This document shows, in pieces, positions 21,955-32,990 of a stretch of DNA of 64,000 nucleotides. Position numbers and translations under genes: made by a program. The notes under the pieces were generated by a model, which was not told the origin of the DNA, did no database searches, and was given only the letters and a program-made list of their open reading frames with translations. How positions within the stretch are numbered: the stretch's first letter is position 1; every line of letters starts with the position of its first letter. The DNA comes from Charina bottae (Eukaryota > Chordata > Lepidosauria > Squamata > Charinaidae), in the NCBI GenBank assembly GCA_023362775.1, contig JALMGJ010000002.1, forward strand, positions 57,258,914 to 57,322,913. Reading direction: 5' to 3'.

Positions 21955-23840
21955 GAGCAGTTGAGGGTTTTGAAGAGAGTTAAGAGACGTCTGGAGCACT
22001 GCTGGAGAAAGACTAGGACTGAATCTGACCGAACACAATCTAGAGCCGCTATTAAGGCCTACCTTGTGGTGGTAAGAGTGGCGAAACGTGAATATTTCTC
22101 CGCCCTTATTACGTCCGCAGAATGCCGTCCGACGGTCCTGTTCAAGATTACTCGAACTCTCTTGGGTAAGGTGGAGTCAGTGACCCACCTTACAGGGCCG
22201 TGCATCTGCAGGATAAAATGCAGTGACCCACCTTGCAGGGCCGTGCATCTGCAGGATAAAATCGCTCAGATTTGTTCTAAGTTGGACTCTAAGCGTGAAG
22301 CACGGTCAGGGGAGATGCCAGGGGAACGGTCTTGCCTTGTTATCTGGGAACGGTTTGATCCTGTTGGGCCTGAGGAAGTGGACAGGATCCTCCGGGTTGT
22401 AAATGCCACCACATGCCATTTAGACCCGTGCCCTTCCTGGCTGGTGAAACCAGCCAGGGAGGTGACTTGCGGGTGGGTCCAGGTGATGATTAATATATCC
22501 TTGGGGGAGGGGGTGTTCTCAACTGCCTTTAAGTAGGCATTGGGGCACCCCCTCCTCAAGAAGCCATCTCTGGACCCTACCATCCTGGACAATTTTTGTC
22601 CTGTCTCCCATCTCCCCGTTTTGGGAAAGGTGGTTGAGAAAGTGGTGGCGTTGCAACTCCAGAGGACTCTGGAGGAAGCGGATTATCTAGACCCCTTTCA
22701 GACAGGTTTCAGACCGGGATATGGGATGGAGACTGCATTGGTCGCACTTATGGATGATCTCTGGTGGGAGCGGGATGGGGGCAGTGCATCCATCCTGGCT
22801 CTCTTGGACCTCTCAGCGGCTTTCGATACCATCGACCATGGTATTCTTTTGGGGCAGCTCAGGGAGTTGGGGGTGGGTGGTGTAGTTCTGCGCTGGTTCA
22901 ACTCCTTCCTCCGGGGCCGTTCCCAGTCAGTAGTGATAGGAGAGGAGAGATCCGACCCGTGACTCCTCTTATGTGGGGTGCCGCAGGGTTTGGTTCTTTC
23001 TTCTCTCCTATTTAACATCTACATGAAACCGCTGGGTGAGATCATCCGTCACCATGGGATGAGGTATCAATATGCAGATGATACTCAATTGTACATCTCC
23101 ATCCCAGGTGAAGTAAGTGATGTAGTCGCCACCTTGTCTCAGTGCCTGGAGGCTGTGGGAGCCTTGATGGGGAACAACAAGCTTCAGCTGAACCCTGGCA
23201 AGACCGAGTGGCTATGGATTGATGGCCCCTCGGTATCCAGGAAATTGTCATCTTTGGTTCTGGATGGGGTAGCACTGCCTCACTCGGAACTGGTGCGGAA
23301 CTTGGGGGTCCTCCTGGACTCACAACTCCTGCTCAAAGAGCAGCTGGCAGTCGTGGCCAGGAGGGTCTTTGCGCAGCTTTGGCTTGTGCGCCAGTTATGC
23401 CCATTCCTGGACCGCGATGCCCTCCGAATGGTCACTCATGCCCTTGTCATCTCCCATATAGACTACTGCAATGTGCTCTACATGGGGTACCCTTGAGGAA
23501 TATCCAGAAGCTACAGCTGGTACAGAATGCAGCTGCGCGGGCAATTTTAGGTGCACCAAGATCAGCACATATACTGTAACTCCTTTGCTCCGTGAGCTGC
23601 ATTGGGTGCCGGTTTGCTTCCAGGTACAATTCAAGGTGTTGGTCATTACCTTTAAAGCCCTACATGGCATGGGGCCAGGATACCTGATGGACCGTCTTAT
23701 CCCCATAACATCGACCAGCCCCACCCGATCATGCAGAGAGGGTATGCTCCGGACCCCATCAGTAAAGGAGTTCCATCTGGTGGGGTCCAGGAAACGGTCC
23801 AACCCTTTTTGAAGGCAGCCAAGCTGGTAGCCAGCACCAC
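21955..23840 (+). mobile_element. L2-clade LINE, truncated at both ends
   Basis: A 1.9-kb copy matching the full L2 from the linker before the reverse transcriptase (RVKRRLEHCWRKTRTESD) to just past the C-terminal VRE-FHLVGS block. Unlike a simple 5' truncation, it also lacks the 3' hairpin and (AATA)n tail, so sequence was lost after insertion. A 43-bp tandem duplication lies at 22178-22262, at the site where the full copy has an extra 18 bases. Confidence 0.85.
21961..23496 (+). pseudogene. L2 reverse transcriptase, broken
   Basis: One forward frame carries nearly the whole reverse transcriptase. It holds LLDLSAAFDTIDHGIL (motif A) near 22800, LPQG/VPQGLVLSSLLFNIY (motif B) near 22980 and [15 protein letters not shown] (motif C) near 23065. 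Premature stops sit at 22534-22536 (GAG to TAG relative to the other copy) and 22960-22962. The frame is lost at 23494-23496, where one base is missing relative to the 38.5-kb copy, and the C-terminal part continues in another frame from 23379-23812. It is a dead copy. Confidence 0.9.
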
Positions 23841-24234
23841 ATGTCATGGTAAAGTATATTTAGTCATATACCAGAGATCATATGTTATATTATCTAAAAA
23901 AAAAAGAGAGAGAGATGGATAAGATGGTATATTCTATGTTTGCATATCTAGGTGGTCAGTGCAAAAGTTCCTCATTGCAAAAGTAGATATTAATGATATA
24001 GGCACAAAGCTTTAATGGATGCTCAAGTGTGTTACTGGGTTTATGAGTCATAATGTGTTATCAGAATTCTAAATAAGTCGAGTGAAGAATCTGCCCATAT
24101 GATATGCTTTTGACTGAAAATAAGGCATCTTAAGGTACATATTCTGGAAATGTTCTGCTCCTTGCATAGAGTGAGAGTTCCCAGACTGCATGTCTTGGAA
24201 GCCACACCCAGTGATTTTTACCACCAGTAGATAT
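23841..24234. other. No gene seen
   Basis: AT-rich unclassified DNA downstream of the truncated L2. Confidence 0.5.
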
Positions 24235-24248
24235 TCAGTTTATTTATT

Positions 24249-24300
<52 letters not shown>

Positions 24301-24525
24301 TTCCCATCTTTATTATTTTATAAATAACTCAAGGCGGCGAACATACCTAATACTCCTTCCTCCTCCTGTTTTCCCTACAACAACAACCCTGTGAGGTGAG
24401 TTGGGCTGGGAGAGAGTGACTGGCCCAAGGTCACCCAGCTGGCTTTCATGCCTAAGGCGGGACTAGAACTCACAGTCTGCTGGTTTCTAGCCCAGCACCT
24501 TAATCACTAGACCAAACTGGCAATT
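24235..24525 (-). mobile_element. tRNA-derived squamate SINE with (TATC)n tail
   Basis: Read on the minus strand, the element opens GCCAGTTTGGTCTAGTGATT and has an A-box-like TGGTCTAGTGATTAAGG and a B-box-like GAGTTCTAGTCCC, the internal RNA polymerase III promoter of a tRNA-derived SINE. The body includes the complement of GCCCAAGGTCACCCAGCTGG. It ends with CGCCTTGAGTTATTTATAA, a LINE-like 3' end, and an A-rich/GATA tail expanded to a (TATC)n tract at 24251-24301. Confidence 0.8.
24251..24301 (+). repeat. (TATC)n microsatellite
   Basis: About 12 uninterrupted TATC units grown from the SINE tail. Confidence 0.97.
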
Positions 24526-25487
24526 TAAGTTACAATTTCAACACATAAAAGATGAACATTCTAAACAATATGACTGGAGGGTAATTCATGTTAATTGTGC
24601 TTAATTTTAATTAAAAGTAAGTGAAAGGTAGAATAGAATCCTGGCTCCACTCATGGGTGGCCCATTTGGCATCATGGGTGTCTGAGGGATTCAAGGGGAA
24701 ATGACAATATGTATATGATGGTATCATGACTCAGTTATATAATTGTGGCATTTGCAGGATGTCATCCCATATATGTCCTCATGTTGATGTCACTGCAGTT
24801 TGGTATGGATGCCACTGTTTGGCACGCCACTCAAGCATGAAGTACAGCTCCCTGGCCAGAGAAAAAGTTTCACTCTCTTGATTTATGGAGGATACTTAAT
24901 CTACAGTGACTTCTTTTCTTTTTTTTTTGCTCCTTCTGATAACCTACATTTCATCTTTCTCTATTTTTAATATAAAATTAAGATTGTGTGTTTGTTTTAG
25001 AGCAAGCATACTGTGGAGTATAAATAGCAATGGGATTGAGCTTCTCTGCAACCATTACATCATCCTACCCCTTAAACATATTTATTTCCAAGTCATGTCA
25101 CAAATTCTGCATTCTGTCTTGAGAAGGGAATGGTTGCCTAGAGAGAAAATGTTAATATTCAGAGCAATCTCAATTCTAGTCTGTAGGAATACGAGATTTG
25201 CTTGCATATTCAATTTCCAAGCATTTTTTTAATGGAATCTGCTGTAATTATTGTACATTTGTCTCATAAACAAGTCAATTTTAAAGTGAAAATGACTGGC
25301 CATGCTATCTGCTTTAAACATGTATCGATGTGTGGTTTATTGTAATAGTATACGCCTAACTTCTAGATGAAGTATTGATCAACAGAGTTGGTTACTTTGT
25401 GGGTATGTTTTATGATCAACTCAGAGTGGGATCTATCTTGCTGGTCATCGACTGAATAAATATTATTCATTCAGAGTGGGATCTCCT
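24526..25487. other. No gene seen
   Basis: Unclassified DNA. The forward frame 24906-25232 (108 codons) is hydrophobic and AT-driven with no recognisable domain. Confidence 0.55.
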
Positions 25488-25620
25488 ATTTATTTGTTTA
25501 TTATTTCAATGGCTAAGGCCACCAACTCCCTGACAACTCTGAGTGGCTTACAAATGGTTAAAAACAAATAATCAATTAGAACAACAATTTAAAAATGGCC
25601 ATGCCAGTGGAGGGTTGGGG
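25488..25620 (-). mobile_element. L2/CR1-type 3' end
   Basis: On the minus strand, GTAAGCCACTCAGAGTTGTC followed by GGGAGTTGGTGGC and an (AATA)n tail is a diverged form of the L2 3' hairpin and tail. Only the last part of the element is present. Confidence 0.5.
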
Positions 25621-27350
25621 AGGAATTCCATTATCCTCACTTGTCTTATCTGCTGTTCTGCTTCTTTTTATGGGACAGGCAGAGTACTTTTGCCTCTCGC
25701 TTAGTTTTAACCATCACTTCAAAAGAGGCTGACTAGAAATGCTGCTTGCTTTCATAGTTACTTTGCTGTTTTAAGAATTTTCAGGTTGTGCAAAAAAAGT
25801 GATTTTGATTTATTTTATACTCTTAAGTTATGGCTGAAATGGTTAAACCAATTTCAAAAATGGCTAGGGGAATTTGCTCAACACTAGGGAGTTGCCTGGC
25901 TGCCAAATGATTTTGTCAAAATTGGGCATTCACAAAAACTCATTCATTCTCCCACTTCACCTTAAAAATAATAAAAAAAGCACTTCAGCTCTATTTTAAC
26001 ATCCTTGCTCTAAAGTCTTTCCTTGATACTTTCCTGTTGCAAGATCAGAAGACTGACACACCTTAATGCTTTACAAATAGAATGATAAGGTTAAGGGCTT
26101 GGATATTTAAATTATCATTATTCTTGAATAATAGTGTGTGTCAAACTGAGTGACATGAATACTTGAACAGAGAAGGTGATAAATTCAAAGCAGCTAAACT
26201 AATAATGTCAATGGCTATTAAGTGTCAAACAAGGAATATAGCTATAAAGTAAAGGCTAACCACTCTCAAATTAAAACAACTCAAAATCATTTCAGTATTA
26301 ATGTGCTGTCCTGTTAAATTATTCCACTCAATATCTTGATTTTTGACTCTCATTGGAATGTGGTTAGGATCGAGTCTCTGCCCATTTAAAGTAAGAAAAT
26401 TCAGAAGTCTGACTTCTTGTTTTGATTTAATTTTTGCTCATACTTTTCCTTCCAACTCTGGTTCTCTTTTCTTATATGAGAGCATTTTGTTGGTTTAACT
26501 AACAGATGCACTTCTTGTACTCTCTTAAACTTTCTTTGTAACCCTTTGCTTAGGGGAAGAAAAGAAATTAAGAGAAACTGGTTCATTTGAGGTACTCTCA
26601 GTAGGCACTCATAATTAACAACTGAATGCATCACTTGCTTTAAATAGCTTGACTATAGTCATTCATAACAATAACAAAAGATAGATGACTGATTAACATT
26701 CTCTGAGGTTTGAAGTGTTTTAAATTTATTGATGAGAGTTTGAATGGGAATATTTATTTCACATACATCTGTTGCTAAAATGTGATCCACATTAAAATAC
26801 AAAAGGAGGCCTGGAACAGTCAATTCTCATTAAACACTAATGATTCAACTTCTTCAGTGTAACTCAGTGTTTTCTTTTGTCTCCTATTTTGTTACTGTTA
26901 CATTTTCTGTATATATTGTTCTCTGTTTCTAAAAGAACATGCATGTTACATTCTGAAAGCCTTCCAGATCACATCTTTTCCAGTTGTTCCATAGAATAAA
27001 AATATTTTTAAAAATGCTGTCCTATGAATATGTTTTTTTTAATTTAATTTGTTTTATTATATTGTTATAAGACACCATCCATTATACTATTTCAATACAG
27101 TGGTATTTAAACAGGGTTGATGGTCCTATGAATATGTTTACTCAGAATCAAACCCACTGTATTCAGTAAGGTTTATTTCCAGAAACATGCGTATGAGATT
27201 GCATTTGTAAACTTCACTTTAAGAAGAGAAAAAAAATTAAAGTGTCACGCAACAGTCATGAATTGTACAAGGACCAATACAAACTTGCTGAATTTGATGG
27301 TCATTAGTAACATTTTAAATTTTGGTGCAAACCATTATTAACCATAAAAA
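25621..27350. other. No gene seen
   Basis: AT-rich unclassified DNA; a reverse frame at 26401-26634 has no known motif. Confidence 0.55.
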
Positions 27351-27669
27351 GGTAAAGGTTCCCCCCACACATTTGTGCAGTCGTGTCCGACTCTAGGGGC
27401 CAGTGCTCATCTCCGTTTGTTAGCCAAAGAGCCAGCACTGTCCGAAGACGCTTCCACGGTCATGTGGCTGGCATGATGTGTGCAGAACACTGTTTACCTA
27501 CCCACCGAAGTGGTACTTATTGATCTACTTGCATTTGCATGTTTTCGAATTGCTAGGTTGGCAAGAGCTGGGGCTAGTGCGGGAGCTCACTCCATCACGC
27601 GGGGCTAGGGATTCGAACCTCCGAACTTGCAATCTTCCGATTGACAAGCCTGGTATCTTACTAGCCTTA
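27351..27669 (-). mobile_element. Sauria-type SINE, copy 1
   Basis: Reverse-strand SINE. At its 5' side (right) the minus strand has GGTTCGAATCCCTAGCCCC, a tRNA B box. At its 3' side it carries AGTCGGACACGACTG, which is shared with the BovB LINE 3' end, and a short (ACCTTT)n tail. Approximate target duplications are TTAACCATAAAAA at 27338-27350 and TTAGCCATAGAAA at 27670-27682. The BovB-like tail suggests mobilisation by the BovB machinery. The tRNA A-box end is more decayed than in the copy at 47076. Confidence 0.85.
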
Positions 27670-27682
27670 TTAGCCATAGAAA

Positions 27683-29228
27683 ACTAGAAATGATAAAACC
27701 ATGAGAATATATCAAATACTCTTATTAAGTGATAAATGCATAAACCTTGGGTAGGGACATCTGGAATTCTGAAAGCATGTGGTACTCATGAAATGGTGCT
27801 TTCAATGGGCAGGCTCAGCCACAAAGCATTTTTTTTTTAAACCTGAAACTGAACTGGTCAGCTCTACCATTCTAGAAGGCCTGTTATGGGATCCAGTGGT
27901 GTCAGTGCAAATACATATAATGCTAGAGAATAGTGTTTTGCTAAGCAGCATGCCAGGTTCCTTTCATCCTTTTAATTTTTTTAGAGTCAGGTGGAATGGG
28001 GAATCTAGAAGGCACCAAGGGTGGTGTCTGGAAACACACTAGTATCCATGGGCAACACATAGCGTACCCCTGATAATGCTTATAGAACGATAGAACACTA
28101 TATATCTTTTAATCTTCCTTTGGGAGTCCTTTGGGCTTGAGAAGTTACTAAATCTAAAAAAAACTCACAACCCATAAATAACATAATAAAATTTGAAACA
28201 AAAGCCAATCTCAGCAATAGATCAGAACTTCATGTGGTCTAGTTGCCATCCACATATTCCTCTGGAAAGGCTTTTCAAGGAGCACAGTGGCTGAGAGAAC
28301 AAAAATATAAAAGAATAGAGTTTTTTTTCTGTCCCATGGTACTCTAAAATGTGTCTACTTTTCTTTGACTTGATTTTTCCCTTTGCTCTTCCTTTCACTA
28401 TTGTGAATTACAATAAACCTTTGTGGCTAGTCAGTAACCCATCACAGGAAAAAGGGTATTTTCTATCTCTAAATAGTTGTTTTCAAATATTACCCTGACT
28501 CCAAAAGTGAGCAGTATATATTTTAGAATATTTTTAGTATTACATGTTTTAATAGTTCACTAGATTTTCAGGAATGAAGCTGGGAAGACTAGATCTCAGG
28601 CTTGAGAGAAGTGTCTCCCATGGCTTTGAGGTCTTTGAAATCACAACTGGAATCAATGAAAACTATCTATCATGGATTTACCTAATGAAAGTCTTCACAA
28701 AATTGTATTCCTACTACTTTTGCACAATGCAGTCACCTGTTTCTTTCCTCTTGGAGGTGACTGGGTTCCTTGCTGGTGGTGGGTGGGTTTTTATATGGAA
28801 AACACCAGCATAAAAGCAAAAGAATTGCTTCATCTACCTGCATTCTCAAGCTTCATGATAGCACCATGGGAAGTCATCTGGAAGCCAAATCAAGCAACCT
28901 GCCCCAAATTCTGTCCCCAAACAGCAACATTTCCTTCTCAAAGCAAGTAGATTGGCAACTAGATTGGCAAAGCAGGCAATAATATAGTTATTCAAAATGG
29001 ATGGTCCTTGAATGTCTGCCCCAGCAAACCACTGTATGGTCTATGGGCAGAGTCTCATGAAGAGAAGAGGAGGAAGAAGAACAAGAGCTGGAAAAACCAC
29101 CTAGCAAGTATGTTTCTAAGAGTCAAAATCTGGCTTAGGTTAGGCCTCAGGAGAATAGAGTTTCACTACGCAATCCTAGAATCTTAGCTTAATGCCATAG
29201 TTAGTTAAGAAGGTGCCATCAAAGGCCC
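27683..29228. other. No gene seen
   Basis: Unclassified DNA. Overlapping frames around 28574-28982 have no recognisable domain and differ between frames, so I treat them as chance. Confidence 0.55.
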
Positions 29229-29230
29229 TA

Positions 29231-29632
29231 CATGTAGTCCTCACTTAACAACCATTTGTTTAGTGATGGTTCGGACTTAAGATGGTGCTGAAAAAAACTG
29301 ACTTATGACCGGTCCTCACACTTACATCTGTCGCAGTGTCCCCACGGTCACATGATCAGGATTTGGGTGCTTGGCAACCAGTTCACATTTATGACTGTCA
29401 CAGTGTCCCGTGGTCATGTGATTGCCATTTTTGACTTTCCTGGCTGGCTTCTGGCAAGCAAAATCAATGGGGAACCGCTTAACAACCACTTGGTTCGCTT
29501 AATGCCCATAGTGATTCACTTAACAATTGCCGCAAAACAGGTCATAAAATCAGGTCAGATTCACTTAATGACTGCTTTGCTTAGCAACTGAAATTCCGGT
29601 CCCAATTGTGGTTGTTAAGTGAGGACTACCTG
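29231..29632. mobile_element. Tigger/mariner-type MITE, copy 2
   Basis: A 402-bp relative of the element at 19154-19559. Ends are CATGTAGTCCTCACTTAAC (one change from the expected CAGGTAG) and GTTAAGTGAGGACTACCTG, flanked by TA at 29229-29230 and 29633-29634. Internal blocks such as GGTTCGGACTTA and TGGGTGCTTGGCAACCAGTT align with copy 1. No transposase frame. Confidence 0.85.
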
Positions 29633-29696
29633 TACTCACTATTTGTCTAGTGAATCCATAGACAAATGCCCTCCATCCTAACCTGTCCCTGGTGAC

Positions 29697-30115
29697 AATT
29701 TACAGCTCTTCCAGGGATATTCCAGGGATATTCCTGATTCCATCCATCCCCTTTATCCCCTTTTCTTCTTCTATTTCCTTCATTCTTGCTAAGCATGGTC
29801 TGTTTTTTTTTGGTAGTTCATCATCCACTCTCAGGAAAAGCCTGAAGTATATGAGTTTCTGCTTGTTAATAATTCCCCTCAAGGGAACAGTCTTCCAGGA
29901 TCGAACGATTGGTCTTCTTGCAATTCATGGTACTTTTAGTAACCATCTCCAAATTCATAATTCACTGGTATCTATTGTCTTTCTCCATGTCCAGCTTCTA
30001 AATCCATGAGAGCAACATCATTGGCATATTGATAACCAAAGTATGGAGATGCAGAGGAAATGTTAGACTCCTCAGAAGAGTACCTTAGAAGTAATAACCT
30101 AGTTGGAAGTAGACT
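29697..30115 (-). pseudogene. Old RTE/BovB-like LINE fragment
   Basis: On the minus strand YQYANDVALM (about 30030) resembles the YADD motif of reverse transcriptase. Further on, GIINKQKLIYFRLFLRVDD followed by ISLEEL matches the C-terminal KLKYFGHLMRR...MSLSKL region of RTE elements. The part between them is shorter than in the BovB copies here, so an internal deletion is likely. Several stops are present. It is more diverged than the other BovB copies and may be an older RTE lineage. Confidence 0.55.
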
Positions 30116-32109
30116 CTTACTTCCAAGTAGACCAGCACTTATAATCATGTGCTTGGGTGACATACAGGAAGTTCTGATATAAAAACTTTAGCCTGAAAGA
30201 AGTCAAACATTGAAACAACATTATACTTCTCAGTGCCTTTAGCCCAGAATTCTGTGACTACCCAGATGACTTAACATCCATTACAACTTTGCTGCCTTAA
30301 TCTCTGACTCTTGCTGTGTACATTGTGGATAGTAGCACTATCCCTAAATACAACATCTATGGTATAGTATCTTTCAGGAGGTATTATGCAGCCATCAAGA
30401 CTAGCCTATTTATACCCCTATGCTCAACACATTTCTGGAGATCATGTAAATTAATAGTCACCACAACATATGATGGCAACAAACTGCATAGTTAAGCTAC
30501 CATTATGTAAAGAAAACTTGATAAAGGAGAAGAGGATATAAGATCATGCTGAAGAACCCTGAGAACTGTTTTCTACCAGCTGATATTATCAGCCTGACTA
30601 GCCTCATATCGGGTGCTTTGTTAGAAATAGAAATAAAGAAATAACAATGGAATGGATAGAAGCCAGGACTTTGGCTCACAACTTACATCTTCTATTTCAC
30701 ATATTTTCCTATGCACAATTTTGTCCATAAACTTACATTTCAAATGTTTGTGAATGTGTATTTATTTAAAAAAAGTGTCTAAGAAAGCAGAAGGAAGGGT
30801 GTTTAATTTACACTGCAGGCTGAATCTACAATTCAATTTCAGTTTATCGTCCTTAGCAAAAGGCTTTCTCTAAATAGAATGTCACTTCCCAACTACATTA
30901 TCATGAAATGAACATTGAAATACCCTTGCCCACCAAGATTCTAGACTTTTGCTACCAATTTTATGCACTTTCAAACCAAAACCATATTACTCCATGTTTC
31001 AACAGGAAGGGGTACCCCTTGCTGTGATTATGCTGAATGCCACAAAGGCACGCACGGATATATGCATCCAGACACATAAAATTCAAGAAATATAGCATTC
31101 TGCAAGGGTATACTGTACAATTATCCCTCTACCCTAATTAGTAATGAACAATTTCTCCTTGTTACAGGGCAAATGAACCCTTAAATCAAAGATTAAAACC
31201 TTAGGGAGAAATAGCTGGCAATTATACTTGTCAGTATTTGCTCTCATGGAACTTTTTAACAGATCACGAGTACTGACAGCAAGGAACAGATCTTGGCAGA
31301 TGCCTAGAAAGAACCAGGCAGCTATAAAAGCAAGATGGGGATGATAAGTCAAAGACTTTCTTAGAATCAGTTAATGAAATGTCATGTGCTCTCTGTAAAA
31401 AGTCCCAAAGGACACCTATCCTGACCTTTTAACTTTGAGGTAAAGTTCATGGAACCTTTTCAAAAATACTCAATAACTGGAGAAGGTAGGTGTGTGGAAC
31501 AGTATAAAGTTCTAAGTCCAAAACTTCAGAGATTTGAAGAAAGGGAGATTATACTCATAATTGAGGGTATGTGTGTTTGTTTGCTTTGTCTGACCTTTTC
31601 CTCACATTTGGGACTGCACCGTTAGGTGCATCAGAAATACAAACAAATCATGCATCAATCATCAATCTTTCTGTATTATTTTTTTAAAGGGACACCCAAC
31701 TCCTTTCCTTACTGAAAGTCTCTGAAGACAAATCCTGATTTTCTGTTGATGAGACTATATGAACACCTAGCAATCAGGTGGAATGGAGAAATGTGAGCCA
31801 GTCCAACCCTTGCAGTTTGCCCAAAGGTGTAGAGTGGAGGCTCTATCTGTGGAGGTCTTTGTGATTCAGGACTTGGAAAACCAGTGTACTTTAATCCCAT
31901 AGCAAACTTCCACAGATAGAGGATGTTCTCCACTACAGACTCTCTCTACCCATATAGGGTGATGGGTGGATGGGGGAGGGGGGTACTGTTAGACTTCATG
32001 CTAGGCATGGCAATAAATCTTCCAGCTTCTAGGGAAGAATAGCAGCAGACAAGGCGGATCAGGATCCAGAAGGAAAGGGTTGTGCTCAAATCATCCTCAA
32101 ACAGTCAAT
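30116..32109. other. No gene seen
   Basis: Unclassified DNA with only short frames and no recognisable repeat. Confidence 0.55.
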
Positions 32110-32240
32110 ATGTGCCTCTCTGATTCCACCCACTACTAGTCACTCGACTTTGCCTCCAGTGTGATGGGTGGAGAAGTGTAACAGATTTTACACATCTTAC
32201 AGCTGTCATTGGATGCTGTCAGCAGAAGCAGAAAAACATC
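32110..32240 (+). repeat. Unclassified dispersed repeat, copy 2
   Basis: Counterpart of 1880-2000. It shares CCCACTACTAGTCAC, GATGGGTGG, AGATTTTACACATCTTACAGC and TGTCATTGG-type blocks in the same order and orientation. Family unknown. Confidence 0.4.
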
Positions 32241-32983
32241 ACTTTAATAAATACAGCTAAAGACTGTATTATTTTGTTTCATTGAAGGGTTATGGATGTG
32301 ATGAAGGAAATTTCCTGGGGACATGGCTGCCAGGGCATGTTTGTGCCACAGTAAATTACAAGGGAGGATAGGCCATATATCTCCTGACGCAATGACTTTT
32401 AAATGGTTGTTGTTGCTTTTTACCAGAGAAGAAACAAGTAAGGAAGAAATTCTGGCTTTCCAAGAACAAAGGCTTAGTTTCTTTTCCTGTCCAGGACCTC
32501 CTGGGTGAGACCATGACCAGCAGGATAGGTAGACAGTCATCTTCTGTAACCAGCCTCTTTCCTCACCCTTCAGATAATCTTGGAAAAGAAAACCAACTTG
32601 AAAAGCAGAATTGAACTTTTGGCCTAATCTGAGAAGACAGTATTTTCTATGGGGAATCTAACTCATTTTCTGAATAAATTTGAAAATGTCAAGCAAGCAA
32701 TCAGTAATAATTACAGCACTTATTATGATTCAAAGAAAATCAGATGCAACATTCAGCAAATTGAAACAGACTGCCTGCTGGAAATATCAGTAGGAGAGTA
32801 TTATAACCTGAGGAATCGCATGACAAATATCTAGTTAAGGCACTTGACAATCATAGATTTTGACATCTCTTGATCTGAAGAAAGTAGTAGATAGATTTAT
32901 TCTTGTCATAGCAACAAATATAGTTAAGTTCACTCATAAGGTAAACAAGCAACATGAATTACCTTACCTGTATAAATATGGTA
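32241..32983. other. No gene seen
   Basis: Unclassified DNA up to the hAT-like element. Short frames at 32649-32834 carry no domain. Confidence 0.55.
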
Positions 32984-32990
32984 TAGCACA

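Noticed and set aside
28574..28982. Cluster of overlapping frames of 70-92 codons as a possible host exon
   Set aside because: No frame has a recognisable domain or clear splice-site context, and three phases are open at once, which suggests chance.
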